DNA from: Penelope pileata
Lineage: Eukaryota; Chordata; Aves; Galliformes; Cracidae
Assembly: GCA_013396635.1 (NCBI GenBank)
Contig: WBMW01005106.1
Span: 1,018,585-1,082,584, forward strand
Direction: 5' to 3'
DNA length: 64,000 bases
The translations under genes were made by a program, and so were the position numbers. The notes beneath the pieces were generated by a model. The model worked only from the letters and a program-made list of their open reading frames with translations, did not search any database and was not told the origin of the DNA. Positions 1 through 12,700 of the stretch are shown piece by piece; within the stretch, counting starts at the first letter, position 1, and every line of letters begins with the position of its first letter.

Positions 1-2292
1 TTATGGAGTTTACAGGAGATTCCTTCTAAGAACTTGTCAGTGGCAATTTTGAAAAATTTTCTTTGAAATGCAATATGTGTTTTAGAAAACAAAAAGTTTT
101 GCAAGCCCAAGATGAATTTTCCAGCACAAACCAAGGAGAAAACCACATGCCATTAAGGTAAAGATCTCTCAGTATCTCATCCCAGTCAAGAACAAGCTGT
201 ACACACTGGTCTCCAGTGTTCCAGTGGAGCATCCTACTCACTGGTAATTCTGGCAGTATTTCTTCTTTATAGCTCTCTCTCTTTCTTTGGGGGAAAAAAA
301 AAAAGGTTTCAATTTCCTACTTGGCAAAAGTCATACAACCAAGAACCAGCCGTGCCTTCTCTCCCACTACCACCTGAAGGCATTTTGTCTTCTCTCCTAT
401 CCAGCTGCAAAGCTGCCTGGTGCCTAACTCTCCCTATAAATCTTTCTCCTAATAGTTCTCTGTCTGCAGGCTAAGTAATTGCAGTGAGTTTATTCCTGAT
501 TATGGTGCAAACGACCCAGATTCAGCTGACTTGACTTTTGCTTTCAGTGTTGAGTGTGTGTAGTTCAAGAGGGGCATAACAATTCCCTAAAAGCTGGTGC
601 AGGGGAGGAACGGCTTCCAAAGGATGATTAAACCTGCCCCAAACCAGTTATCACCAAGCAAGCCCATCCTTCTCCTGATTATAGAGAGAGCCTGGGACTC
701 CAGCTTAAATTGGAGGTGTAACTTTTAGACAGCTAAACCCAGATGAGATTTCTCCCAGAGCAAAACCAATATAAGTTAACAGAGAAGGGCACTACAGGAC
801 AAGTGAGTAGCAGACTAATCTGAATTCAGCCTGGAGATAAATCAGCAGATTTAACACACCCAGTCACTAGTTGGTCTGTGTACTGAGTGTAGTCCCCTAT
901 TAAGTAGCCTTTTCACACGAGCATGGGAAGGAACATAAGAATTGATTTATAGATGCTCAACAGGCAAAATGTTGAAATTAACATAAGGAGTTAATAACGG
1001 CTTGTGAAGGATCTGCCAGCCAACATTTCCAATACAGTTGACATACAGAGCACTGCAGTGTTTAAATGTTAGCACTGTGATCTGAGAGCTCTCTGACAGG
1101 ATACAGCTCTCCTTCTCATCTGCCCTTTCCCTTGAGGCTGAGGGGAGCAAAGTTAGAGAACCATGGATGCATATAGTGTCCAGTTTTGTACACAAAAATA
1201 TCTAAAATACCATTTTTAAATGATTTTGTCCTCATTCTATATTTTCCAGGCTATGAATTGCACAGAATGGAAACTGATTTAAATATTATTTTTTAAAAAT
1301 CTTACACTGAATCATAGCGAGTTAAATTGCAAAGAAGCCTTGGATAATGCATCTTATCTAAAGAACAAATGATGTATTTGAAAAATAGTTTTCCATTAAA
1401 AAAAAATTGTGCTGAACTAATATTCATTTAAAAAACCTTAAAACGTTGTCTTGATTCTTTTTGTTGTTAATCTTAAAGTAGATGACTTGAATATCTCTCT
1501 CACAATTCTTGCTGTGTTGGCCCATTGCTAGCTTTAAAGGATATTCCTGGCTAACAATATGAAGCAGCTGTGTATTTCTTCTGTGCTGTAATGTTAAAAG
1601 AACAAAAGATCCTTGGTTATGTGTATTTCTTCTCTGCAAGTGTATATCCTTATCTAGCATTTCAGCATTTAGCCTGAATGTGTTTTTGTACCTCAATGTG
1701 TAAAAGAAGAGGAACAAATTATGCATTGTGTCTTAGCTCTGCTTTATGTGCTTCCCTGGCTCCAGCATCCCTACAGCCCTGTGTGTAAGAGGCATCATCT
1801 TGTGTTTGTGTTGTGTGGAAGTAATTAGTGCATTGAACTATGAAAGGCTGGGAGCTTATTTAAAATTAATTCTATCAAAATAGCATCTTGCTGCAGTGAG
1901 GAGACAGACTACGGTATCTCAAAAAATCTTTAGATGAAATAAAAGAAAAAAAACCGCATTTCCTAGCTGCATTCATTTACCTACAAAACAAAATGCTGCA
2001 TTCTTCATTGACAGATTGTTGTTCTAAACAGCCCAGCAGGCTTTAAGATTTTATACATCTTGGCTTAGAGACACCGAGTTGCATTTTGAACACATTGGAA
2101 TCATTGCTAGAAGCCCCATAGTGAAGTATGCTTTAGGTTAAAGGAGTAATAAATAATCGGGCTCATGGATGATAAAATACACTTCCATGCAATGAGCCAT
2201 CCAAGAGCTAATAGTACTTTAATGGGATTGAGCTGACACAAACTTTACACTGGCCTCTTCATGGGATGTATAGTTTACTTTATGTGTGGAAA
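1..2292. other. Non-coding stretch, inferred DLG2 intron
   Basis: No gene, RNA gene or clear transposable element is visible. The stretch is AT-rich with short A runs (for example 294-304) and only chance-length open frames. Assignment to an intron of the longer DLG2 isoforms is inferred from the + strand DLG2 alpha exon at 44007. Confidence 0.6.
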
Positions 2293-2294
2293 TA

Positions 2295-2547
2295 CAAGGG
2301 CTGCTCAAAGGTAATCCCTCCTATTTTATTATGTTTGCCTACAAGGTCAGAAGCAGATGTTGGTGGTATGGCAGTAGTGGTTGAACCTTCCCTCCACTAT
2401 TCTGTTCCATTTTGTTGCTGTGTGACAGATGGCAGCAGAAGGACTGTCTGACACAATGGCATCTGACATGGAAGTGCGTATGGAACAAATAAAAAGTTTC
2501 CATGGGGAAAAAAAAAATAGGAGGCAGTACTTTTGGAACGACCTACA
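2295..2547 (+). mobile_element. Galluhop-like mariner, internally deleted (MITE-like)
   Basis: A 253-base element flanked by TA dinucleotides (2293-2294 and 2548-2549), the target duplication expected of mariner elements. The left end carries GGGCTGCTC followed by a degenerate AAAGTAATGCCTCC-type sequence. The right end carries the reverse complement (GGAGGCAGTACTTTTGG), so the terminal inverted repeats are recognisable though mutated. The left part continues through an untranslated leader to an ATG at 2456 reading MASDMEVRMEQ. The sequence then jumps within about 45 bases to the right inverted repeat, so nearly all of the transposase is missing. It matches the same family as the copy at 55533-56675 and keeps the 5' segment which that copy lacks. 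It could only have moved with transposase supplied in trans. Confidence 0.85.
2456..2508 (+). pseudogene. Mariner transposase N-terminal remnant
   Basis: The start of a mariner transposase frame, MASDMEVRMEQ, survives inside the deleted mariner. After about 17 codons it runs into an A tract and the right inverted repeat. None of the DNA-binding helices or catalytic aspartates remain, so no function is possible. Confidence 0.6.
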
Positions 2548-5545
2548 TATATGCAGGGCCAACTGTTCAAATGAGCTCAGGACCAAAAACTGGAATCTGG
2601 AAAACAGCTTCAGCTTTTCTAATGTGTCTTGCTCTCCAGCTGTATATTGTACAGTGAGAGCTGTTGACTGCTGCATGCTTTTGAAACCTTTATCTTAATT
2701 GTGGGAATGTTTGGAAAAAAATCTGTCTGTAGGGGAAGTGCAAAAGGACAAGAAATCTTCACTGAAGTCCATGACAACCGTGCCTCTGGAGAGCAAGAGA
2801 TGTGCCGGAGGTGGAGGAACTCCTGCCCCGCTCTGGCTATGTGAGTGTGAGCAGCACAGCTGCAGCCCATTTCTGTCTCTCCCAGCATGGCAGCTGGGAG
2901 AACCACCTGAAAAGTTTTATGGGTGGCACAAAATGTGCCTGAATTCTCATCCCTTTTGAAAACAGAGGAGAAATATACCTTATTTTTCTCCTCAATCTGC
3001 AGGCAAAGCTAGAAGGTGTATTTCAGAGGTGATCTATCTTTTTATTATGTTTTTTCTTGTGTCTGTTTCTTTGACAGCCCACATCTGCTAAATGGATATG
3101 TGCTATCCATCATGGTCTTAAAGAGCTGTGTGAGAAGTTCCATTATTCATTGGCCTTGTTTTTATGTAGTACTATGGAAATAAGTTTTTTTTTCAAACCT
3201 GCCTAGTTCCTTAAACAAGATGAGAACTGAGAATAAGAAAAGAAATAATGAGGGTTTACTTCTTGCTCTAGAAACACACTCCCTGGAGGCAGTGCCAACA
3301 GTCTGATCCTGGCAGGAATTCTCTCTTCTTCAGCGTGAGAGCCTCAGCTCCTCCAGACCTCAGGAGGCTCTGGAGGCACAGAGCAGCTTGCAGTATTTAG
3401 CCAGGAGTACCCAGCAACACTTATTTGTTCATTCAGTCAGTTGCTCAACGGTAATCTATAAGCCTGGGCACTTCTTGTGTAAGGGAAAAATTGCAAATAA
3501 AATAAATATAGGGCTACATGTTGATTCTTTCCCTCCTTCAGTCACCTGACTGTGTGAATCTTGCTTCTCGTATCTTCTGCCAGATATTTTTTGGAGAACT
3601 AAGCATTTTCACAGAGCTCTATGCTCTTTCTCCACCTGCTGCTGTCATTTTCTGACCTGAAGCAGATGTTACCTCTTAGAGAAATTAGCAGTTCTTAGCA
3701 GTACCATTTTGGAGATGCCTAATGGGCTCGTCATGCAGTGAGCACAGCAGTGTGAGTGTGCTGTGGTCCCATGGTCAGGGACCAAGAACCAAATATTTAA
3801 CAGGGAGCAAACTAAGCTCTTGCTGCAGATGCACTCAGTAGAGACCTCTGTTTGGGACTGTCTTTACTGTAAAGTTACTCTTCTCTTGGAACTTTCAAAA
3901 TTTTGGTTTGCAGGCACAGACAGTAATGTATGTAGCAAGGGGACTCTGACATGATCCTGCCTGTTCTCCTGATGGAAATTTCTGCCTCTGGAGATAGAAA
4001 TAGCCCGGCAGTAAAGGCATACTGTAGACATTCTCTTTTTACTGAAGTGTCTTAATCTATACTATAATTTAGTGTCAATTTAAATGAATGCATCCTTCTA
4101 AATTAACTGTTGGAATCATTCATTTACTGCAAATAGCTTAGGAAAATATTACAACAGCATTAAGGTAGTAAGAGGAACATTTTGCTCAGAGAATTTTGCT
4201 TATGTTGTTTTTCATCTGCAGATGCAACAAGACCTTTGAAAATCAATGAGATCCATTCTTAATATTGATTTGTGATTCTCAGTTACTTAGATTACTGATT
4301 AAGGATTAGGACTTCTTGTTACATTTATACCCACTAGCTTCCTAAATATTTCATTGTATATCTACACATCATTGTTTTAATTTAATTATAGCTCAGCAAT
4401 TCACTATATTTAAGATTTTCATTCAGTTCCTTCAAAGTCTCTGGCTTTTCAGGCATTTCTTTTGAATCCACCTTCATGCTTAAACAAGATGCTCTCCTTA
4501 ATTTATGTGACCTCCAGCCTTCGAAACAGTCACTTTATAGCATTAGCTTCCTTTTCTGAATGATTTTGAAAATTCTGTCAGCAACTTGTACTAACATTCA
4601 TGGTTTTCATGCTGCCCTTTCTAAAAGAGATAAAGTATTTTTGAGAAACAAGTGATGGCTATTTATATTCTCCAAACCTATGAGACTGTATGGATTCCAT
4701 GATTCTACGGTTACTGGAGAGTGAGTATAACATTAATCACTTTAGACTTTGCCACTAAACCTAATTTAGACTAAGTTATCTATGACATTCCGTATCTTTT
4801 TGGCATCCTTACAATATCCCATACTGTAGCAAAGATGAAGTCAGTTTCTCTTGGGAGTCAGTCCCCTGAAAGAGCATCCAGATCCTCCTGCCTGTTTGCA
4901 GAAGATAGCATTAAAAATAATAAAAATTAGACTGATATTTTGGGAATAGCCACAACTTGACCCAAAAGTTAAGTGGGCTGTCTCCTACAGTACTCTTTTC
5001 CCAGTGTCAGATGACTGATGGCATCTCCTGTACTTTAAAGATATGGTTCTTTATATTAATATGAACTCACAAAATCTGATGGAGACACCTCACCTCCTAG
5101 TTTGCATTCCAGCTCGACTACTGGATTTGGAGCGTTATTATTCAGAACATTTCTGATAGTATCTTTTCTTATATAGAAGTTTTTCAGCATAACTTTATCA
5201 TAGACACCAAGAAGTAGTTAACCTTCTAGTCTTTATGCAGCACTACAATCACTTTTAGAAGTAGTTATGTTGCTGAATTTTTCAGTTATTAATGCCATAA
5301 AACCCTAGAAATCACAGTTTTTTTAATGTTACAATCAGGCAGTTAATCTAGGGGAGAAAAGGCCAATTTCATCAGAAAATCTAGCTACTATCCAAAAGAA
5401 ACATCATGTTTCTAATTTTAGGTTCATTCTGATCTGCCTTCTACTGAGATGTACTCTATGCCCAAATCACTGGTGATTGATCAGCGTGGTTGCCAAATCT
5501 TCCCAGGGACAAGAGTCACAGGACACACACTGAGTTGTCTAGCGT

Positions 5546-5581
5546 GGAAAGGGAGGGAAGAAAGGAAGGAAGGGAGAAAGG
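5546..5581. repeat. Purine (GGAA/GGGA) low-complexity tract
   Basis: Thirty-six consecutive purines built from irregular GGAA and GGGA units. Confidence 0.8.
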
Positions 5582-7500
5582 TGTAGGATTGCTTGACCTA
5601 GATGGGTCCTGTCACTCCATTGTCCAAAAGGACTGAGTTGGGCATGCTGTTATTTCCAGTGTCAGATGCTTCCTCCTGCTTTTGGGGGCTGCGTTGCCCT
5701 TTGCCATTTGGCCAGTGAGATGGAAGTGGGGACTTCTCGGCTGCCTGTAAGCTACCGAGGTGCAGCCACTCAGATTTTGTAGAGTGAGCCTTACTGTTGA
5801 CACCGAGCAGAGAAGTGTATTTTTCTCATATTTCACAAGGCAGATGACCTTGAACTGTTCACAGCCTCAGTGGGAATTCCCATTATATCTTGAACTGGCA
5901 GTACTGATAATAGTAATTACAGACAAGATTAAAGGCCAGAGTGTGCCCCTCCATTATTTCTCCTTGTCCACCTACCTTCCCCCAAACCGCTGATGAAATA
6001 CTGGGTTAGGGATGTCATCGCATTGCTTCCACTCAGAAACAGTGAATGCAGAGAATCACACTTCCTCAGCCAAAAATAAACCATTTCACAGTCAGCTTGG
6101 CCCTCCTGCTAAGAAACAAGGAGGAGTCGGCAGGGGAAACACACGGCAGTGCCTGGAAGTGTTGGCAGTGTCTGCAAAGTAGGTTGGCTGTGATCGGGGG
6201 GAGGCAGCATCCTCCCCTTGATCTGCTGCCAAAAGCTACTGACAATGTTCGAGGGGCTCATAGGCAGCACTAATACAGTGAGATCAGCAAATCCTAGAGG
6301 GCACAGCTTGAGCTGTGCCTGAAAGGAGCTGCTGCTGGGTGGCAGTGCACACTGGGTGATCCCTCTGTCATTCCCAATTGCCCCAGTCCTTGCCCTGGCC
6401 TTGCTGTTACTTAATCCAAACCATTATTCTGAGTGGAGAACCTGGCCCATTATCTGGAGAATAAATGATAGTGAGGAGATCCTTTTGGGATCAGAGAGAC
6501 CATACAGGGTTTTTAAAGCCAAAATCTCCACTGAATATACCAAGCTGTCTCACTCTTATGCATTATTGAAAAAAGCTTTATGCTGCTTTTTAACATTTGT
6601 TTCTGCTTTATCCTTTCTCAGAGCTTCACATATACTTCTGAAGTATCAGGCAATCTGGTTTCCATTCACAGTTCAGTCTTTAGTGTTGAAAAGTGATTTT
6701 CAATAATCACCCAGCATCAATAGATAGCAGTGTGCTACAGCCAGAGCAGATCAAATCTTTGGCTTCCTCCTTCTGTGATTTTTTTTCAATAATTGGCATG
6801 TCTAGAATAGTGTTCTAATCTGCCAAATGTATCATTTCTTTAAAAAAACCTTCCTGGAGATAGGGTCCAGCTTCCTGAATAACCTTGCATATAAATACAA
6901 TACAGCTGGAGAAAAATTCCTTCAAAAAAAAATAACCAACTGCTTGTTAGAACTGTTCATTATAACATGGAAAATACTCTCCAGGGTAGTCACAATAGTC
7001 AAATTATGTCTGCAGTGCCTGTATTCAGGTACAAGGTAATGTATATTGGCTATGTTCTGCAGCTGCATAAGATAGGGTAGATGAAAAGTAACTCAGCCAA
7101 AAAGCAGCCAGCCTAAAAATTCATATAAATCAGCTGTGCTGTTTGTTTGCTCGAGTCTTCATCAAGTACAGACTCAAATCTGGCTCTTGGGATCTATATT
7201 AGCAACCCTGTGGAAGGGGAGCACCTAACATTTAAGCTGGTATTGGCAGAGTCATGCAATAGATTCTCCATCGCTGAATTCTTTCCAACCCCATCTCACA
7301 GGGTTGGTTCAAGCTGTCAGTCTCCCAGGCTGGTTTGATTTTTAATGTTATTTTTCATTAGCTGATTTTTAATGTCTTTTACCAGTGTCATGATGGTGTT
7401 TCTCAGATCAGCTTCCTTTGTTAACAAATGACATTTATGAGCATAATTACATTTACTAACATTAGATGTAAGATGTTCCACCTATACCATATTCATATGC

Positions 7501-7526
7501 TACATACATATATATATGTATATGTA
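7501..7526. repeat. TA/CATA-rich microsatellite with palindrome
   Basis: A short TA-rich run whose core at 7505-7520 is a perfect 16-base palindrome (TACATATA paired with TATATGTA). Confidence 0.7.
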
Positions 7527-8824
7527 ACAATAATGGAGTAAGACACAGAGATTTCTGACCTTAGTAGTACAAACTTGCCATGCAGAGAAAGAAGGTTTTG
7601 TTCGTGGATCCATGTAGCTGAGTGTGGTATGGCCTCTCAGAAGAGTTCATTAGAGGGTGCAGCACATTCTGGAGATCTCTGCACTGATATAATTCTATTG
7701 CTTCTTGATCTGAATTATCTCAGTACCTGCTAACTCAGCATCTTTGAACTACTATCCATTACAGAGCTGCCTTCCCAACAAAGTCTCAAAATTATATTTT
7801 TACAGTTAAGCTAGTGGAAAAAAAAATAAAAGTAGCTATGGCTGTTGCTGATAGCACTTAGCATAATGCCTTCCTTGGCTGGGAATCCCAAATAAGCAGC
7901 ATCCCAGAGCAGAGGGAGGTGGTGGGGAAGATGCAGAAAACCTTCAGTGCTTTTCCAAACTCCACAAACAAAGGACAAAAAGAGAAGAAAACCTACATGA
8001 AATGGAAACCAACAAAAATGAACTGCTGGGTTTACCACTCTGCAATGCAACAGAAAAATATCCCCTCCTCCCTCCCCTAAACAAGTCTGGAAGTAAAATG
8101 TGATACAGACAGGAATCTAGCAGCAGGGAGGGAAGAGGCTGAAATTCTCAATTAAGTGCATGGGAGGTCATGTGGACGACTCTCCTATGGGCTGTGGGCA
8201 CGCAGGGACGGCTGGCACCTGTGGCTCACCCTAGCGAGCTTCTTTGCTGCAGCATGCCTGGCTCCCTGCAGAAAACCAGGTAGGCAGAAACTCCATATGT
8301 AACACTTCTATAGGTTACACAGTGACTGAACTGCTGTATCCAAATGACCTTACTGCAGAGAAAGAAATGTAGGAAGGTTCTGCATGAAACTGTAAAACAG
8401 CTGACACATTGGACATCTTCAGAATACATGTGTGGGAAGAATGCTCTTTGGGTCTAGATACATCCTAAAAAGATAGAACATTGACCACATGTAGGAAACA
8501 GAAATTAAAAAAAAAAAATCCAAGGGTGCAGAAAACAAAGCAACCAGGCCAAAGATATATGTGTTTCTAAGGGAAATTTAAAAATAGAGAAGGACTAAAT
8601 GTAAAAATAAAGAAGGAACAGAGTCCTAGCAGTCATATTACAAGCCTGATACTGCAATGCCAAACAGCAAGTTACACAAAACTATCCAAGAATGGCATGC
8701 CTATGGTGGATGATGGTAAAAGCACAAAAATGGCCTAAAATCACGTTAGAAAAATAAGCGGTGTATTAAGAATTAACATAAAAATGCTTTGTTTATGACT
8801 GAAATTATGGATAGAGTTCCGTGA

Positions 8825-9004
8825 CTAAACAGAAGAGTTTGGAGTTGTTATAGGACCACCACTCACTGGAGGAAGAATCTCTTCTGCTTTAGGCATCTGC
8901 TGTGGGTCTGGTACCTGAGTCTGCAGAACTGGAGCTGGATGGACATTCAATTTAGGGCAGCACAGCTCTCTTCTGAGTATGTCTTTGTGGGATTCCAGAA
9001 ATTT
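8825..9004 (-). CDS. Candidate terminal coding exon, unknown product
   Basis: I do not recognise this sequence, but it has the form of a last coding exon. On the minus strand a polypyrimidine stretch ending in TTTTTCTCCTTAG (AG at 9005-9006) is followed by 59 open codons and a TAG at 8827-8825, starting in phase 0. The peptide begins KFLESHKDILRREL and continues as a proline- and glutamine-rich tail containing LNVHPAPVLQTQVPDPQQ and ending ITTPNSSV. The last three residues, Ser-Ser-Val, fit a class I PDZ ligand, which may be coincidence. It is antisense to DLG2. It has no start codon of its own and upstream exons would have to lie at higher coordinates. It could be an exon of a nested gene, a decayed exon, or a chance frame. 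Codon-level conservation in other birds would decide. Confidence 0.35.
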   Translation of the reverse strand, partial: KFLESHKDILRRELCCPKLNVHPAPVLQTQVPDPQQMPKAEEILPPVSGGPITTPNSSV

Positions 9005-9585
9005 CTAAGGAGAAAAAGCACAGATCGCGGACTATGTTCCAAAAGGAACTATGTGCCCTGGGTTCTTCATAAAATGTAGTCAGGCTGCAGGAGTACAGAA
9101 ACTATCAATTATGAATTAATAGATTGCAGTTCCATTATTTACAATAAAAAATGTCCTTTGCAAATATGCATAAAATGAGAATGAAAAAGGAAGCTTGGGA
9201 AAAGGCAGTCCGCAGGCTAAAAATTGTAAAGGAGCTAGTAATAGAAAAGGTCCTTCCCTGGACATTTTTAATAAGAGAGTGGACATCCTATTTTGTTGTA
9301 CCCTGTGGAGAGTGACCTGGTTACTCCTAAGATATGGGATACGTTCTCCAGTGGGCATTTTCCACTTCAAATCCTCACAATTCTATTAAACCAGGGCAGA
9401 AATGGTTACCTCAATGGGTAAGATGATGGATGAAACGCCTCCTGCGATGTGTGCTCCTGCTTGATAAGACTCTTGGCATGCCATTTCCCAGGGAGTTCAA
9501 AATACGAGACACATTTAAATAGATTAGGTATGGAGAGCACACAAATAGTGTGGACAATTGCTTTTTGGAATAAGGTTACAGTTAA

Positions 9586-9798
9586 ATGTTGATGTCAGTA
9601 TTAGCTAGAGATTATCCACGGGCAGCACAGCAGACAGAAGCCCTTGGGGAGATCTTAATCAAAGTTGTCTCAAATCTTGTGACTGAATTTGTAGCCAAAA
9701 TTGTGCGTGAGGAGATGGGAAGGTTTTTACATACTTTGCTGGCAAATTGGTCAAGAATGACATGGAAGGAACAGCAGAGAGAGCTGAGGGGAGAATAG
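9586..9798 (+). CDS. Protein-like open frame of unknown origin
   Basis: The frame holds 70 codons from ATG to TAG. It is short enough to be chance, but its composition looks coding. The middle reads EALGEILIKVVSNLVTEF followed by VAKIVREEMGRFLHTLL, an amphipathic helix pattern with hydrophobic residues every three to four positions, then a charged tail (WKEQQRELRGE). Such a pattern recalls dimerisation or regulatory-subunit-binding helices in general terms only, and I assign no family. No convincing splice acceptor precedes it. It lies about 580 bases from the minus-strand exon candidate at 8825-9004 and on the opposite strand, so they cannot share a transcript. Pseudogene fragment, real exon and chance all remain open. 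Confidence 0.2.
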   Translation: MLMSVLARDYPRAAQQTEALGEILIKVVSNLVTEFVAKIVREEMGRFLHTLLANWSRMTWKEQQRELRGE

Positions 9799-12700
9799 AG
9801 CTCCATGGGAATTTGAAAGTGATTTTGAATGTAATGTGTTAAGGGAGAAACTTAAGGGGTTGTGTACGTAATTAAAGCAATAAGCAAAAAAGGTGATACT
9901 TTTTCAGATGCATTTTTCAGACCTTGAGGATAAAATATGGAGGCCAGAGATGAGGATGCTGTAGCAGTCAGGAACTCAGATAAAGATTTAACTCTAAAAA
10001 TAGGTAAGGACATATGGAATTTTAGTAAGTCTAGGAAGTTAGGCAAAATGACTCTGAAAAAAAGATTATTTACAAGTTCTTTTTAAAATGAAAGAATAAT
10101 ACGGCTCAATATTTTTACCACAAAAATTACTGGTTTTCTTGAAATGTATATTGCCACATTATTTGCAAATGATTTAGAGTCAGGAATCCTGACTACTATA
10201 ATCACACCTGACTACTGAGATCAAATACATTTAGGTAAACTTGGAAGAAGTGCACTTAATGATGTTCTTGGAGACTAAGGATGATCTAGAGGTATTCAGG
10301 GATAATTTAGTAAATGTGAAGTTTCAAATGGGGCTTTGATTAAACAAGCTGAACAGAAACTTTATATTGCTGTTGTATCCTTAAGCCACGGAACAAATAG
10401 AGCTATTTGTTTTCCCGTAAGTCCTGTGATTCTCTTTTTGTAATATTAAGGTTTGGATTCATAGTAATACAAAAAAGACTTCTAATGTAGCTTCTCCAAA
10501 GGATCATTTGGATTCTATTAGTTTTACATCATGATAAGATCAAGAGAAAAGCTGATGAGGTGATGGCATAGTATGCTATTTCTGTCATATCGTCATATCC
10601 ATGCTGCAGTAAAAGAAAATCAGTTACTGATTTATGAGACTTTCTTTTATGAGTCTTTTTCATTTACAGTGATTTCTTTAAAACGTCAAAAAACCACTAG
10701 ACTTCAGCTTTAGAATCACACAGTGAATTCCACACCCAGACAAAAACTTAGGTTAGCTCAGCAAATAGCATCATTGCGAGAGTTTAGTTACCAACTATCT
10801 TTCTTCATGTTTTCCTTAGCCTCAATTCACCTGATGCCTTTATACTTTAAGCATTACAGTAACAAAGGAGTTTTATGTTTAGTTGTTGCTCCTGCTTTCT
10901 TTGTCAAAAGGAAAATGCTACATCTCATCTAGACGGAGAAGGCTGAAGAAAAAGATGTATCCATTATGTGTGATATGAAAAGAAAAATAGTCTTACTTAC
11001 TTGCAAAAGCTCACCTTCTTTTCTTTCCAGTAGCACAACTTACTTTATTATTATACTCTAAATTGGTCATTTCCAACCAATAGATACTCCATTTTTTTCC
11101 ATGTTTTACTCAAGGAGGAAAGGTTAATTTCTGAGCAGAGAAGGCAGATCAGAGGCTTAAGAAAACTTTTAGTCGTATTGTAGAACAATTATTAGCAGTA
11201 GAATAAAAGAATTATGTTAAACTCTGAGAACATTTGCTTTATAATTGGTTTTGTAAATGATTTATAGAAGGAACAATGTAGGCAGGAAGGGAAATGCAGT
11301 AGGGGTGAACTGAAGGGAGCAGAGAAGGGAGCAAATGAGTGACAAAAAATGGCAACATTTTCTAAATTATATCCTGCAGGATTTATCTGAATTATAAAAT
11401 CATAGCAAAGATAATAATCCATACCTAATCATAAAGAGATGCACACAAAGATCCTCCAAGTTTTCCCCACTCTCTAGCATGGTAAACTTTTCCTACTTCA
11501 CACTCTAGGAAGGGCTGGCTTTGTTTATATGGGTGTGAAATAATAGGAGAGGGTTGCTGCTGTTTCTCAGTGCTGGAACAAATGAAAGGGAAACAGTTCA
11601 CTTGTACAAAGCCTTCAAATTGCTTTGCCATTATCTTTCTGCAGACTGTTATTTAGCCTCTAAACAGCATTTAGAATAAAAAGAATGGAAAATATTATTC
11701 AATGTATTATTTACTACCTCTGGTTTCATGAATTCATATTTTCTTCCAGTTCCCACCTACATTTTCTCTACATTTACAGAACTTATTAAAGACAGTTATT
11801 CAGTCTCTTATTAAAGATAGTTCTTCAGTCTAAACGTTAGATAGGAAATAAGGGCATAAGGAAATTTCTCCCATTTGAAGGCAAGAAGATCATAATCAGT
11901 TCTCCTTAAAAACACATTTTGCAAGAGCACTGATGTTTACTCATCATTCTTTGAACTTTGCAGGGTGATGTAACTATTTTGAAGTAGTATTTAGGTTTTT
12001 ACGTGATTTAACTTACAAAATGCGAAGTAAGCATCACTTCAATGAGATGATAGCCCCTCTTATCTCCTTTCTTCTTTTCCTCTTCCACAAAGAGAAGAGT
12101 AGAATAAGGAAAGATACTGTTGCTTCATTTCAATTTCTTGGTTTTTTTTCTTCAGGTATTCTCTCTGAATTTGAAGAGGGAATTGAAGTGTTTCTTTAAC
12201 TCATTATGGAGAAAGATTAAACGTAAGAGTAAGGAAAAATAAAAAAGACATTTTTCCTACATTTTATTATTTACATAATTTAATAGGTGCTTAGATATCA
12301 GAGATTGTAATTACATAGATGGGTAGATCTTTAATATGAAAATATTTTTCTACAGTACATTTTATGTTAAGGGCTGACCTCTTGAATAAACTACCAAGAA
12401 AGCTTGATCAGCCTTCTTTTTGTATCTTCCAGAGTCCAGCAAGGGTTTGTAAGAGTGGAAATACAGCCATGCAACTCATCTTTTCCCATTATTATTAGAA
12501 AATATTTTTTAAAATCCTGAAGCAACATTTTCAGTGGCCAGCATCCTCTGATTAACTCCTTATAATCAAACTTTTATTTCTATCTCATTTTTAATGAAAT
12601 ACCAGGAAAGGTTTTAAGTAGGTTTTTGGAAGTCTGAAATTTCAGTGTGCTTTACAAAGGTAACATGTGTTCTTTATTTCAATGAGCTTTTTTTTTTTTT

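Larger units (their letters stand above)
2550..8824. other. Non-coding stretch, inferred DLG2 intron
   Basis: No gene or sizeable repeat is recognised. Small structures are a pure purine tract at 5546-5581, a perfect 16-base AT palindrome at 7505-7520 and a short hairpin near 3350-3376 (CCTCCAGA paired with TCTGGAGG). Open frames here do not look protein-like. The 4676-4705 segment faintly resembles a CR1 3' tail but is too short to call. Confidence 0.6.

Noticed and set aside
4676..4705. Relic CR1 3' tail (GATTCCATGATTCTACGG)
   Set aside because: No CR1 body sequence on either side; too short to separate from chance.
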